Part shown: piece by piece, positions 41,944 through 52,208 of the stretch | Layout of the letters: each line of letters begins with the position of its first letter | How positions within the stretch are numbered: the stretch's first letter is position 1 | Source of the DNA: Betaproteobacteria bacterium RIFCSPLOWO2_12_FULL_62_58 | GTDB taxonomy: Bacteria; Pseudomonadota; Gammaproteobacteria; Burkholderiales; SG8-41 | Direction of reading: 5' to 3' | Assembly (NCBI GenBank): GCA_001772005.1 | Contig: MERI01000030.1 | Coordinates: forward strand, 1-64,000 | DNA length: 64,000 nt | Made by a program: the position numbers and the translations under genes | Notes under the pieces: generated by a model | The model's input: only the letters and a program-made list of their open reading frames with translations | What the model was told of the DNA's origin: nothing | Databases searched by the model: none

Positions 41944-43438
41944 CACGTCAATAGAACGCGGCCAGGCAGCACTGGACGCATTGGCGGCAGGCGAGATGAT
42001 TCAGGACGTTGTTAAGCGCTTGGCGTTGCTTGACTGCCTCGAATACGAGAAGTTGCGCGACACGGAAGCCCAGCGCCTGGGCGTGCGCGTTGGCGTGCTC
42101 GACAAGGAAGTCAGCAAAGCTCGACACACCGCAATGGACGAAAGCGGTAAGGCAACAATTTTTCCCGCGGTTGAACCGTGGCCGGAACCGGTGGACGGCG
42201 CGGCGCTGCTGACTGAGCTGCTCGCCACCCTGCAGCGATACATCGTCTGCGCACGCGATACCGCGGTGGCGGTGTCGTTGTGGTGTGCGTTCACCTGGCT
42301 GATCGATCGCGTACAAGTGGCGCCACTGGCCGTCATCACCGCACCGGAAAAGCGCTGCGGCAAGACGCAACTTCTGAATTTCATCGGCAAGGTTTGCCAC
42401 CGTCCCCTGGTAGCTTCAAATATTTCGCCGGCCGCCGTGTTTCGTGTCATCGAGGCGCACAACCCGACATTGCTGATTGACGAGGCGGATTCGTTTCTCA
42501 AGGAAAACGAGGAGCTGCGCGGGGTCATTAATTCCGGGCACACGCGGCAATCGGCCTACGTCATTCGTACAGTAGGCGACGACCACGAACCGCGCCAGTT
42601 TTCGACATGGGGCGCGAAGGCCATCTCCAGCATAGGACATTTGGCGGAAACCATCGTGGATCGTGCCATCGTGCTGGAACTGCGGCGCAAGCTGCCCACG
42701 GAATCCGTACAACGCCTGCGTCATGCCGAGCCGCAACTGTTTGAACGATTGGCATCGAAGCTGGCGCGATTTGCCGACGATGCGGGCAGATCCATTGAGC
42801 GCGCCCGACCGAATTTGCCCTACGCCCTTAACGACCGCGCACAGGATAATTGGGAACCGCTGCTGGCGATTGCAGACCACATTGGCGGCGACTGGCCCGA
42901 CATTGCAAGGCGCACAGCGCTGCGGATTTCTGGTGCGGAGCGAGAAGCGCAATCGCTGTCCACTGAACTGCTCGTCGACATCCGCAACGTGTTCGACGGT
43001 AAGCAGGTCCCCCGGATTAAGACAGCCGATCTTTTGATGGCACTCGCCGAAGATGAAAACAGACCGTGGGCTACCTACAACCGGGGCAAGCCGATGGTGG
43101 CGACGCAACTGGCCAAGCGGCTCGCTGAATACGGCATCAAGCCCAGCACGATGCGAATCGATGGCCCCGCGGCAAAAGGTTACTCGCGGGCCGACTTCGA
43201 CGACACATTCCGCCGATACCTTTCTCCATGCGCAGACACCCCCAGCGCACCCGTAGCGCCGTTACAAATTGCGAAAAGTGTAATACTTTCAAATACTCCA
43301 AGCGTTACTGAAAGCCACGCTTGCGGCGACATCGAAAATCCGTCCGTAACACCTAACTTATTGATTGACAATGATTGTTACGGCGCTACGGCTAAAACTG
43401 GGGAAGCAGCGAGGAATGCCGTGGAGATTGAGATTTGA
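41936..43438 (+). CDS. DUF3631 domain protein (island replication-associated)
   Basis: APEKRCGKTQLLNFIGKVCHRPLVASNISPAAVFRVIEAHNPTLLIDEADSFL. Confidence 0.8.
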   Translation: MSDTSIERGQAALDALAAGEMIQDVVKRLALLDCLEYEKLRDTEAQRLGVRVGVLDKEVSKARHTAMDESGKATIFPAVEPWPEPVDGAALLTELLATLQRYIVCARDTAVAVSLWCAFTWLIDRVQVAPLAVITAPEKRCGKTQLLNFIGKVCHRPLVASNISPAAVFRVIEAHNPTLLIDEADSFLKENEELRGVINSGHTRQSAYVIRTVGDDHEPRQFSTWGAKAISSIGHLAETIVDRAIVLELRRKLPTESVQRLRHAEPQLFERLASKLARFADDAGRSIERARPNLPYALNDRAQDNWEPLLAIADHIGGDWPDIARRTALRISGAEREAQSLSTELLVDIRNVFDGKQVPRIKTADLLMALAEDENRPWATYNRGKPMVATQLAKRLAEYGIKPSTMRIDGPAAKGYSRADFDDTFRRYLSPCADTPSAPVAPLQIAKSVILSNTPSVTESHACGDIENPSVTPNLLIDNDCYGATAKTGEAARNAVEIEI

Positions 43439-43854
43439 TGACCCCTGCGACGATCATCCAAAAGGCCCAGGCGGATGGCGTAACGCTGATCTTGTCACCA
43501 TCGGGCACCATCAAAGCGGCAGGCGAGCGCGAAGCGGTCAATCGATGGTTGCCTATTATCCGCGAGCACAAAAATGAAATAGTGAATGAGCTGCGAGCGG
43601 CGAACAATGGCGCGTATGACGCCCCGCCCGATGCAACGGCCGAGACGCGGCGGCAAAGGGTGCTGGCGATGCTGCGGGAAAACCCGACCGCGCGATACGC
43701 CATCGTGACCGAGACGGAGAGTGACCCCGACGCGGTTATCGTGACGCTGGCGATCCGTGGGCGCGCAACGTGCGAGCTACAGATTCCGCGCGACCGCTAC
43801 GATGGGGCGCTACTGCTGGACCTGATTGACCGCCACAGTGCGACGGTGCATTGA
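43438..43854 (+). CDS. small protein with TubC-like N-terminus
   Basis: IIQKAQADGVTLILSPSGTIKAAGEREAVNRWLPIIREHKNEIVNEL. Confidence 0.6.
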   Translation: MTPATIIQKAQADGVTLILSPSGTIKAAGEREAVNRWLPIIREHKNEIVNELRAANNGAYDAPPDATAETRRQRVLAMLRENPTARYAIVTETESDPDAVIVTLAIRGRATCELQIPRDRYDGALLLDLIDRHSATVH

Positions 43855-44132
43855 TGGAACAGGGCTGCACGTTTCTTCGATAGTGCAAGGCCGAATAACG
43901 ATTACCGACGTCCGTTTTCCCTGAAATCGTACCCCTTGCGTGACGGTTGCTGAGCAGCCAGCGGACCTTGATGGTCATCGCGTCCAGTGGCTGGAATTCG
44001 GCCACTGCGGCCGCTGGCGATTTGCCCAAGAGGTGGTCGGTGCTTCGGATTTGAGCGTCCGCTCCCGAACAATTTCAGATATATTGACAGCGGAAACGCC
44101 GGACCGAACAACCAGAAGCGTACCTGAAACCC

Positions 44133-45380
44133 ATGTCTAGCCACGACTACGACTACGATCACCGCTTTGTATGCGCCTCGTGTTTTGCGGATGAGGGAAT
44201 CAAGGGCTTCATCGAAGGCGCAATGAAAAGCAAGGAATGTTCGTTCTGCGGAGTGGCAGCGGATGAGCCGATCGCTGCGCCGTTCAAAGAAGTTGCGAAG
44301 CACATCAACGACAGTCTGTATCAGGAATACGATGACGCCGGGAACTGCATGTCCTATGTCAGTGCGGACGGTGGATACCAGGGAGAAACATGGCCGACGT
44401 ATGAGCTTCTCATGGACGTCATCGCGTTGGAGCTGCCCAGGGATGAGGACGAGTCGTTGTTTAAAGCGCTGGTTGACAGACTCGATGACAACGCGTGGTG
44501 CCAGCGCAACCCCTACAGTCTTACCTATGCCCAAGAAACGGAGTTCAGTTGGGGGCGCTTCTGTCAGGTAGTCAAACATCAGCGCCGCTATTTCTTCCGC
44601 GACGATGACAAACATGACCGCGAGATTCTTTCCCCAGGAGAGCTGCTCGAAACGATCCTCGACTATGCCGGGAAGATCGGCCTGATCGTTGGCATGGACC
44701 GAGGCGTCCTCAAAGTCACCAGGGCACGACTTCAGCGCGATGGGGAGAAATTCGAATCCGCTCTCGATCTCGGACCACCGCCCCAGGCGAAGGCGATCCA
44801 GTCAAACAGAATGAGTCCCGCGGGCGTCGTGATGTTCTACGGCAGCGACCAGCCGGAAACGGCGCTGCGTGAAACCGCCCAGTCCCTTGGAGCGGGCACG
44901 TATGCCGTGGGGGAGTTTTCCAATGGGCGTGAGATCGTGCTTCTCGACCTGGCAAATCTGCCGGATATCCCCAGCGTGTTTTACGAGATTCCCGATAGCA
45001 TGGAATACAACCCGCGCCCCGTCTTGCAGTTTCTCCATCATGTGTCGTGGGAAATCTCGCAGCCGGTCGCACGAGACGGTCGCGAGCACATCGAGTACGT
45101 GCCCTCGCAGGTCGTGACGGAATTCGTCCGCTCGAGGAGCACGGAAACCGGCAGCATCGACGGCATCCGCTATCCCAGCGCCGTGCATCCGGACAACGCA
45201 TCATACGTGCTGTTTGCGGATCAGGACAACGTAGCGGTGCCGAACGACAAGCGGCCCGCGTTCAAAGGCGACGACCGCTGGCTGGAACTGGTGGCGCACA
45301 CCGAGCGTCAAGTCAGCGAGGACGACCTCCGCGGTTGGAAGAACGAGTTCGCCAAGCCGCCGACCGACTTCAGCGACTGA
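44133..45380 (+). CDS. RES domain protein with HEPN/RES-associated N-terminal domain
   Basis: FVCASCFADEGIKGFI...CSFCG zinc-like N-terminus; RMSPAGVVMFYGSDQPETALRE and RYPSAVHPDNASYVLF RES-like segments. Confidence 0.75.
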   Translation: MSSHDYDYDHRFVCASCFADEGIKGFIEGAMKSKECSFCGVAADEPIAAPFKEVAKHINDSLYQEYDDAGNCMSYVSADGGYQGETWPTYELLMDVIALELPRDEDESLFKALVDRLDDNAWCQRNPYSLTYAQETEFSWGRFCQVVKHQRRYFFRDDDKHDREILSPGELLETILDYAGKIGLIVGMDRGVLKVTRARLQRDGEKFESALDLGPPPQAKAIQSNRMSPAGVVMFYGSDQPETALRETAQSLGAGTYAVGEFSNGREIVLLDLANLPDIPSVFYEIPDSMEYNPRPVLQFLHHVSWEISQPVARDGREHIEYVPSQVVTEFVRSRSTETGSIDGIRYPSAVHPDNASYVLFADQDNVAVPNDKRPAFKGDDRWLELVAHTERQVSEDDLRGWKNEFAKPPTDFSD

Positions 45381-45639
45381 ATCTTGGGGCCGGCCTCGAT
45401 CCAAGGCGAAGCCCCACGGCCGCCCCCGGAGGCGCGGGGCGCCAACCCGAGAGCCGGACGGCGCAAGGCCGCACGCCAAGACAACAAGGAAATTTCGCTG
45501 CCGACTGCACAGTGGGGCGTTGCGTGAAGTCTAGTCCTTGTCGGCTGGTACTCGTGGTAGGAGCAAAGCGACGCATCGTCCCACCCACCGCATTCCACTC
45601 CAGAGCCATAGAGCGCAGTTCGTTCATGCCGATCCGATC

Positions 45640-48060
45640 CTATTCCTCACCAAAGCGGAACTTCCGCAAGGCGATAGCTTCCTCCGCACGCTTTTTTTCG
45701 GCGTCCCGTTGCCGCTCCAGATCGGCGATATATCGTTTAGCGAACTCCCGTACGCGTTCGTCGGTATCAGTTAGCCATTCCAACACTTCTTGGCGTTTGC
45801 GTTCGTATGCTTCGGCCATCCCGAACGCACCGGACACAACCCCTGTCGTCTCCAGCGCAATGCCAACCTCCGTGAGTAGACGGCTATCCGGCGAGGCAGC
45901 CTTCACAATCTCCTTGCAAAGCCGGTGAATGAACGGCTCACCGTGATAGGTCCTCAAAATGCCAACAACAAACTGCTGGTTGATTTCGCCACCCTCCCGC
46001 AATAACCTCTGCAGTTCACCCTCGAACTCTTCAGAGAAGTTCGGGAAGATGTTCTTCAGCAGTCGTGCGCCACGAAACTCAAAAAGCGATGCGTCGGACT
46101 GGAACTGCTCAAACACGCAGCGAATCGCCTTAGCAGGTATGCGCGACAGAGGCTCCTGGAGTTTGTGAAACTCAAATGGGACCGCATCGAACTCGTCCGC
46201 ACTAATGCCTTGGCGCTCCTGCGACTCCATGGCAATCCGCCTGCAGAAAAGCTGAATCACTTTTTCTGGAGCTCGTTGCGCAATAGGGAATAAGACCTCC
46301 TCCGCGTGGTAGTCGATCTTAGGGAGCACAGAGAGATTTTGGAGAACGCGTGCATCGCCCTCCGCATCCATTTCTGCAAGTAGTCGTTGTGCTTCCTTCC
46401 TGAACCACGCATCAAAAATCCAGCTCGCGTCTTTCTCCCTGGTCAACACGTCAATAGCTGGCAAGAGAAGCTCATTGACGATGCTTACGCCTGCATCCTG
46501 ATACCTGGCTACGGCAACGGTCGTGATCTGCCGGATCGTCGGAACATCCTTGATCTCCGCGGCTCTTGCCAGGAGCCGTTTAAGCAACCCAAGATCCAGT
46601 TCCTTAGTGGACAAGAACATCTTCGTGGCCGCAAAGAGATGGCGGTCCTCATCAGGACGCGCCTCCGCAATCCATTTCTCTATGAGCGTTCTGGTAGCCT
46701 CTCGCTCGGAACCGTCCCAAAGGCTGTACAAGATCGGAATCAGAAAGCGCGCAATCGCATTGACATCCTCGGTGATGAGTTTGAGCGCCAGGTCAGGATG
46801 CGCCTTTGCGAATTCAGCGAGGAAATGATAGAAGACCGGAAAGGTCGCAAGGTCATCCGACTCTGTGGTTGCATACAAGAGGATTCTTTCGCGCCACTCT
46901 GGATAGGTTTCCGCAGTAATACCTTCCGCAAAGCGCGAAGCTTGTTGCCGCCGCTCCTTCTCCTTGGTTTCGACCTGATCGCCTGATCGCACAAGCGTCG
47001 ACCAGTCGCCGAATATGCCCTCGAAACCCACGAGGATTCGATAGATTGCGTATTCGTCTCGCGCCGCAAGAGCCTTTTCCACGGCCAGTGCCGCTACCTT
47101 GATATCCTCACGATGCGCGTGCACAAAAATCCAGTAACTGTTCGACTCTATCTTCTGGACAATTTGCAGATCTTCAGTCGGGATCAGCTCCAAATAGAAC
47201 TTAAGCACCTCTCCGGCATCACGAGCGATCATGTCACTGGCCTTGCCCTTGGGAGCCCCTCGATCGTCCGGCCGAGTTGCCGCATTTAGCGCATTGATAA
47301 CGGCCAACTTATCGCGCTTTGCTACTGCCAACCCATACAGGCGGCGAAGCAAACGAATAGTGCGGATGCGAATATCGGCAACGGACGATTCCGCCGGGGT
47401 CGCCCCCTGCGAAAGGGTCATCGATGCGGACGACCACTTTGTGCCTTCCATTGTTGGAGACAAGAGTCCGCCGAGCAGGCGCAGAGTTGGCTCCTTGTAC
47501 GCCTTCAGCACCGAGTCATCGAAGGATTCGAGCACGTCAATGATCTGGCCTTGCGGAGTCGCACCGATCCCGCCCTTGCGATCCTCGCCGTAGAATACGT
47601 CCAGGTCATACTTGGCAAGCGCATCAAGGCCGCCAAGGGCCTTCTTGCGAATCTTTTCAACGGAATGGTTGGAGAGCCGCAGGAGGATACGCAAAACAGC
47701 CTGAGTTTCGAGGTAGCGAAAGCGAACGAGCAACTCGATCGCCTTGACGATCAACGTTTGAGCATTGCTGTATTTGGCGATGTAGTCGGCGTATGCTTCC
47801 TTGGTGTGCGAAAATTTGAGCGTGCGCGTCTCGATTGTTTGTATAAAGTTCTCGATGACACCGATCGAGCGCCCGCTGAATCGATGCCCGATCACGTCCA
47901 GGATGGCAAGGCTCTGCTCCAGCGACTCGTATTCGTTGTCGCTTGCGAGTACCTCGACAGCCCGGTCGAATTCCTTCGCCAATGCGGCCTTCGCCACCTG
48001 GGTCGTGGACTGGGCTAATCGGGTCAGCACTTTGAGACGCGCGTTAATGTCCATCGACAT
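45640..48060 (-). CDS. large helical-repeat-like (HEAT/ARM-type) protein, partner of PIN gene
   Basis: ~800-aa alpha-helical repetitive protein; starts inside 3' end of the PIN gene. Confidence 0.6.
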   Translation of the reverse strand: MSMDINARLKVLTRLAQSTTQVAKAALAKEFDRAVEVLASDNEYESLEQSLAILDVIGHRFSGRSIGVIENFIQTIETRTLKFSHTKEAYADYIAKYSNAQTLIVKAIELLVRFRYLETQAVLRILLRLSNHSVEKIRKKALGGLDALAKYDLDVFYGEDRKGGIGATPQGQIIDVLESFDDSVLKAYKEPTLRLLGGLLSPTMEGTKWSSASMTLSQGATPAESSVADIRIRTIRLLRRLYGLAVAKRDKLAVINALNAATRPDDRGAPKGKASDMIARDAGEVLKFYLELIPTEDLQIVQKIESNSYWIFVHAHREDIKVAALAVEKALAARDEYAIYRILVGFEGIFGDWSTLVRSGDQVETKEKERRQQASRFAEGITAETYPEWRERILLYATTESDDLATFPVFYHFLAEFAKAHPDLALKLITEDVNAIARFLIPILYSLWDGSEREATRTLIEKWIAEARPDEDRHLFAATKMFLSTKELDLGLLKRLLARAAEIKDVPTIRQITTVAVARYQDAGVSIVNELLLPAIDVLTREKDASWIFDAWFRKEAQRLLAEMDAEGDARVLQNLSVLPKIDYHAEEVLFPIAQRAPEKVIQLFCRRIAMESQERQGISADEFDAVPFEFHKLQEPLSRIPAKAIRCVFEQFQSDASLFEFRGARLLKNIFPNFSEEFEGELQRLLREGGEINQQFVVGILRTYHGEPFIHRLCKEIVKAASPDSRLLTEVGIALETTGVVSGAFGMAEAYERKRQEVLEWLTDTDERVREFAKRYIADLERQRDAEKKRAEEAIALRKFRFGEE

Positions 48061-49102
48061 CCGCTCCCTTCTCAAGCAAGGCGATGATCTCGGCCTCGAC
48101 GATGGGTGCCACGGCTTCTCCGATCGTGCGATCCACCACCAGATAGTGATTTCCGATATCGCGGACAAACCCTGCCAGGACGAGACGCTCGACAACGTTC
48201 TTGGCAACATCCGTGGGAATTTGCGCTTGATACAGGAGAAGGAACAATTGCTCCTTGCTCGGATTGGCGAGGTACGCGACGTAAGCCAGGATCTTCAGTT
48301 CCAATTCGTCGAAGCGTTTTCGAGCCTCGGCCAGCCGCTTGGCCACTTCCTGAACATCGGCCGCCGCTAGCGCGAGGCCGGCCTGAATCTGTCCTGCTTC
48401 AGTTGCTTGAGGAACAGGGGCTACAAACGCCGCGGCAATCCCCTCGGGCGCCTCGGTGCCAGTGTCTGTGAGGTCTTGCGCCTCAAGCGCGGCAAGATCC
48501 AAAATAGGATTTGCCTCTTGCAAGTCGCGCACTAGATTTTCGATGCCTCGATAGCCGACAATCTGGATTCCGCGCGCCTGCGCCTCGTCGACTAGGTCTT
48601 GCGCGAGCTGATGCCCGCTAAAAAACGCCTTGTCGTGAGAAACAAACCGGACTTCGGAGCCAGCCTGCAATCGAAGCACGCTCTCCCAGATCAAGCAATC
48701 CTTGTAGCCGTGATCAGTTTTTGAAGTCGGTCGCTGTTTCGCTACTGAGCGCCTGCCGGCCGCTTCAAGAATTTCGGGGCTCAAAGGGGAAATCTGCGTG
48801 ATGTCGCCAAGAGTACGAAGGCGATCGACCGCTCCTTGCTCGATCAAGTCGTTGGCAGGCAACGGTTGGCTTCTGAAACCAATAAGGGTCTCCAGAACAC
48901 TCAGCGCGGGAACGACCTTTACGCGTTGTTCCTCCGCCGCCTCCAGGGTTTGCTCGATGTACTCCGTTTGCAGGATTTCTGGGATCAACAAGCGGCCATT
49001 GATGGCTCTCAGAAGACGCACGAGCGCCGGTCCGCCCTTCTTGCGAAGAAGGTGCGTTTCCCGAACAAAGACATTTGTGTCACAAACGACAATGATGCCC
49101 AT
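48044..49102 (-). CDS. PIN-domain protein with C-terminal winged-helix-like region
   Basis: IIVVCDTNVFVRETHLL start; acidic KDCLIWE; VRFVSHDKAF PIN motifs. Confidence 0.75.
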   Translation of the reverse strand: MGIIVVCDTNVFVRETHLLRKKGGPALVRLLRAINGRLLIPEILQTEYIEQTLEAAEEQRVKVVPALSVLETLIGFRSQPLPANDLIEQGAVDRLRTLGDITQISPLSPEILEAAGRRSVAKQRPTSKTDHGYKDCLIWESVLRLQAGSEVRFVSHDKAFFSGHQLAQDLVDEAQARGIQIVGYRGIENLVRDLQEANPILDLAALEAQDLTDTGTEAPEGIAAAFVAPVPQATEAGQIQAGLALAAADVQEVAKRLAEARKRFDELELKILAYVAYLANPSKEQLFLLLYQAQIPTDVAKNVVERLVLAGFVRDIGNHYLVVDRTIGEAVAPIVEAEIIALLEKGADVDGH

Positions 49103-49640
49103 GGGCTGCTTCGGATGCCTCAGTAACAGAATTATGCAAGTAAACGGTACTTTGCACTAACTCAATATTCTTAACATATCATTCATCTGGCGCGTGTGAC
49201 ATCCGCGCCGCCGGCATCGGCACCTGCCGCCAGCGACGGAGCACCGCGAGCGGCGTCACCTCCAATCAATTTACCGAGTGACTGCAGCCGGGAAACATAG
49301 ATGACGCGTTCGGGTCGAGAGTGTGAGTTCGGGTAATCCAGGAGCGGACGCTCGCGTGAGCGGTGCAATTCTGCGGCCTAGCAAAGCGCGAACGGCCGCA
49401 ATGGCCGGATTCTGTTGAAAAACTCGATCCGCTTAGGCTTGGCCACGCCTGGGTGAATTTTCGGCTTCTCAGGAACGCGTAGGATCGACGCTAGCGGACT
49501 TGGGAATGGTGCGAGCACAACCAAACTTCGATGCATCTCGCCGTAAACGGAGTTTTTCAACAGAATCGCCGAACAGCGGGCCTTGGAGCAATTTTCTCCA
49601 CTGACTCATCGTCGGCCGAAGCAGCCGGTGGCACTTCGAT

Positions 49641-49704
49641 CCGTCAATGTCAGCAATGCAAATCGAAACCTGACGTTGGTCCGGATAGCGAAGCCGAACG
49701 GCTG
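49641..49704 (+). repeat. ~64-bp dispersed repeat, left copy
   Basis: ccgtcaatgtcagcaatgcaaatcgaaacctgacgttggtccggatagcgaagccgaacggctg. Confidence 0.75.
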
Positions 49705-49826
49705 CTTAAGCGTGTTGCTTTCGGCAGGACTCCGCCAAAGCGGACGGACCTGACTCGCCAACAATTGCCTTTGCGGTGACAATGGCGCCTCGGCACACCG
49801 TTCCGAGTGCTTTGGGGACATGAGCG

Positions 49827-51875
49827 ATGAAGAAACTGCTTGACGGCGCTTATCAGCTGCCTGATCCGCTGTATGGCTTCATCGAGGTCGATGACGACAT
49901 TCGGACTCACATCTTGGAGGGCGAGGCCCTTGAGGCAGAACGGGGACGCGCCAAGCGTTTATTCAACCTTGGACTGGTCCGGTATCTTTTCCCGAGCGCC
50001 TCGCACACAAAATGGGAGCACCATCTTGGCACGCATCATGTGATCGTTGAAGCGCAGAAGCATTCCAAGCTGCTGTCGACTGACGATTTCCAGCTACTGC
50101 GCTACCTGAACTTCTTCTCTTGCTTCGGGTATCCGGCGCTTGGCTACGGTGCCGCCGAAGCGATCCTCTTAGCTGCTGAACGCGATGATAAGTATCGAAA
50201 AGAGCTTCTGGAGAAGTTTCTTCAGCCCGTCTACGAGATCGCCAACAAATTTGGCGAAAAGCACGAGGAGTACCGTGTTCGTACGCGACCGGAAGACCTG
50301 TTGAAGTGGTATCGCTACAAGGCATTGAACGCGTGGTTCGGTGCGTACAAGGTGCTGCTAGTGGAACGGAAGGCAATCCATAAGAACGTCTGGAAGCACA
50401 AACTTGTTGCCGCGCTCGTTGGAGATGCATCAAGGGTAAAGAAAGCGTACTTCGAGCTTGCGCGACTGGAGTACCTGCAACGGGATCTTCACTACACGCA
50501 GATCGTTACCTTCAAGATTCCGTTGGGGCGCGCACTCGGCGATTACAAAAAGCAGATGCTCGGCGACACCTATGACGATTTACTTGAATCGCTCCGTGCC
50601 ACGATTACCCGAGACGTCTACACCCACCCTGCATTCCTCACCTTGGAAAGTCTTGCGCGGGAGGCAATCGCGGACGCTCTTGTGTCGGGTGCTGTAACGA
50701 CAGACGATTTAATTAAAAAGGACGACTACTGGCTTGAGGAGAAGATCGGGGTTTCCAAGCTTGTGCCGTTGGTTGAAAGAGGGCAGGAAATCCTGCGCGA
50801 ATCGACCCTTTTCGACATGGCGCAGCGGCACGCCGGAGACACAGATTACTCATCTCGCCGCGACATCGCGAAAAGATTGTACGGAGCAGAGCCGCCAGGA
50901 CAGTTCGGGTATGTAACGTCCGGAACGGTGGAGCAACGATCCTTTTCTACGACCTACAATTCTTTCCGTGCCGTCGATGTCGTCGTCTTTGCTCACTTGA
51001 AACCCAAGCTCGGCCACCTTCTGAGAACTCTCAAGGAATTGGCGCTCATCTATGAAAATACCAAGAAAGCCCGAGGAATAAACGTCAATACGCTGCTCCA
51101 CAAATATGCGCGCCAGCTAATCGAATATGGATTTGGGCAGCAGCTGACAATCAACTATGACGGACTGTTCCAGGAATTCCAGCGACGGTACAAGGATGCC
51201 GGAATTGCTCCCAAGTTGAAGGAGTACCTGGAGCGAGTCAAGCGCGACTTCGGGCCATCTCATCAGATCGTTGCTTCCCATGATGCGAGTAAGCCGGCCA
51301 TTTTCCATGGCCGAAGGCTCGCGTTTCTTCTGGAGTACATCGCGTACGCCGGGGCCGGCATTGACCCGGCGAAAGAGCTACTCAGCATTGCCAAGGAACT
51401 CCTGCTGAGCCTTGGGCCAGCCGGCAATAATTGGGAAGGGGAAAGGTTGGAATACCTTGCCCACCTTTATCTTATGGAGCGATACCCCCCGACGACACAT
51501 GTGGTTTGTCCGAGGGTTGCTCTGCTAAACGCACAAGGGGCAGCGACCGACGAGGTGGACTTTATCGTACTCGACTACGCAGGTGGCGAGCCGCACATAT
51601 TGCTCGTGGAGTGCACTGTCAGCGACGGGGAAGCCAAAGCTCGGGACGACGCTGCGAAAGTCCAGAAGCTGGCGGCGCGCCTCGCGACGAAGTTCGAGGA
51701 CGCTATGATTAAGACGCTGCTCATAGGAAGCGGCATGGCGGCTATTAAAGAAGACAAGATCTGCGATGACTACATGGAAGCGAAAGACATTGGGCTCGTG
51801 AATGCAAAAGCATCCGTGGAAGAGACAAGCCCGACCGCTGCTCAAGGGTCAGGTATCCTCCAGCGTGGCTCGTGA
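49827..51875 (+). CDS. degenerate HD-like domain + C-terminal PD-(D/E)XK-nuclease-like protein
   Basis: SHTKWEHHLGTHHV resembles HD hydrolase start; C-terminal NWEGERLEYLAHLYL...ATDEVDFIVLDYAGGEPHILLVECTVSDG. Confidence 0.6.
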   Translation: MKKLLDGAYQLPDPLYGFIEVDDDIRTHILEGEALEAERGRAKRLFNLGLVRYLFPSASHTKWEHHLGTHHVIVEAQKHSKLLSTDDFQLLRYLNFFSCFGYPALGYGAAEAILLAAERDDKYRKELLEKFLQPVYEIANKFGEKHEEYRVRTRPEDLLKWYRYKALNAWFGAYKVLLVERKAIHKNVWKHKLVAALVGDASRVKKAYFELARLEYLQRDLHYTQIVTFKIPLGRALGDYKKQMLGDTYDDLLESLRATITRDVYTHPAFLTLESLAREAIADALVSGAVTTDDLIKKDDYWLEEKIGVSKLVPLVERGQEILRESTLFDMAQRHAGDTDYSSRRDIAKRLYGAEPPGQFGYVTSGTVEQRSFSTTYNSFRAVDVVVFAHLKPKLGHLLRTLKELALIYENTKKARGINVNTLLHKYARQLIEYGFGQQLTINYDGLFQEFQRRYKDAGIAPKLKEYLERVKRDFGPSHQIVASHDASKPAIFHGRRLAFLLEYIAYAGAGIDPAKELLSIAKELLLSLGPAGNNWEGERLEYLAHLYLMERYPPTTHVVCPRVALLNAQGAATDEVDFIVLDYAGGEPHILLVECTVSDGEAKARDDAAKVQKLAARLATKFEDAMIKTLLIGSGMAAIKEDKICDDYMEAKDIGLVNAKASVEETSPTAAQGSGILQRGS

Positions 51876-52076
51876 TTCTGCATATGGATCCCAGCCTTGG
51901 TCCTCCATGCCGAGCGCTCTTAAAAGGGATGCGAAATACCTGATGATGTCGTTGCTAACGGGGTCCGCGGGGATATATATCAGTTTGAATAATTCAATAT
52001 ATTCGTCCCGCTTCTTGTCGTAGGCTGTTTTCGTTTCAGCTGACATTAGAGTCCGCCTATCAATAGTTGGGCTCAT
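51849..52076 (-). CDS. small hypothetical protein, 75 aa
   Basis: MSPTIDRRTLMSAETKTAYDKKRDEYIELFKLIY...; convergent overlap with preceding gene. Confidence 0.45.
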   Translation of the reverse strand: MSPTIDRRTLMSAETKTAYDKKRDEYIELFKLIYIPADPVSNDIIRYFASLLRALGMEDQGWDPYAESRATLEDT

Positions 52077-52208
52077 TGCAAACTAACTCAATGATTCCAC
52101 AATTTGCCCCTCTTCGTCCGTCAGAAAACTGGCCCAAAGCACGAAATACCTTCTACGTTCGGTTGCTAGCTAGCGTATGCTTATTGCCCTTCGCTAGAGG
52201 TATTCAGC

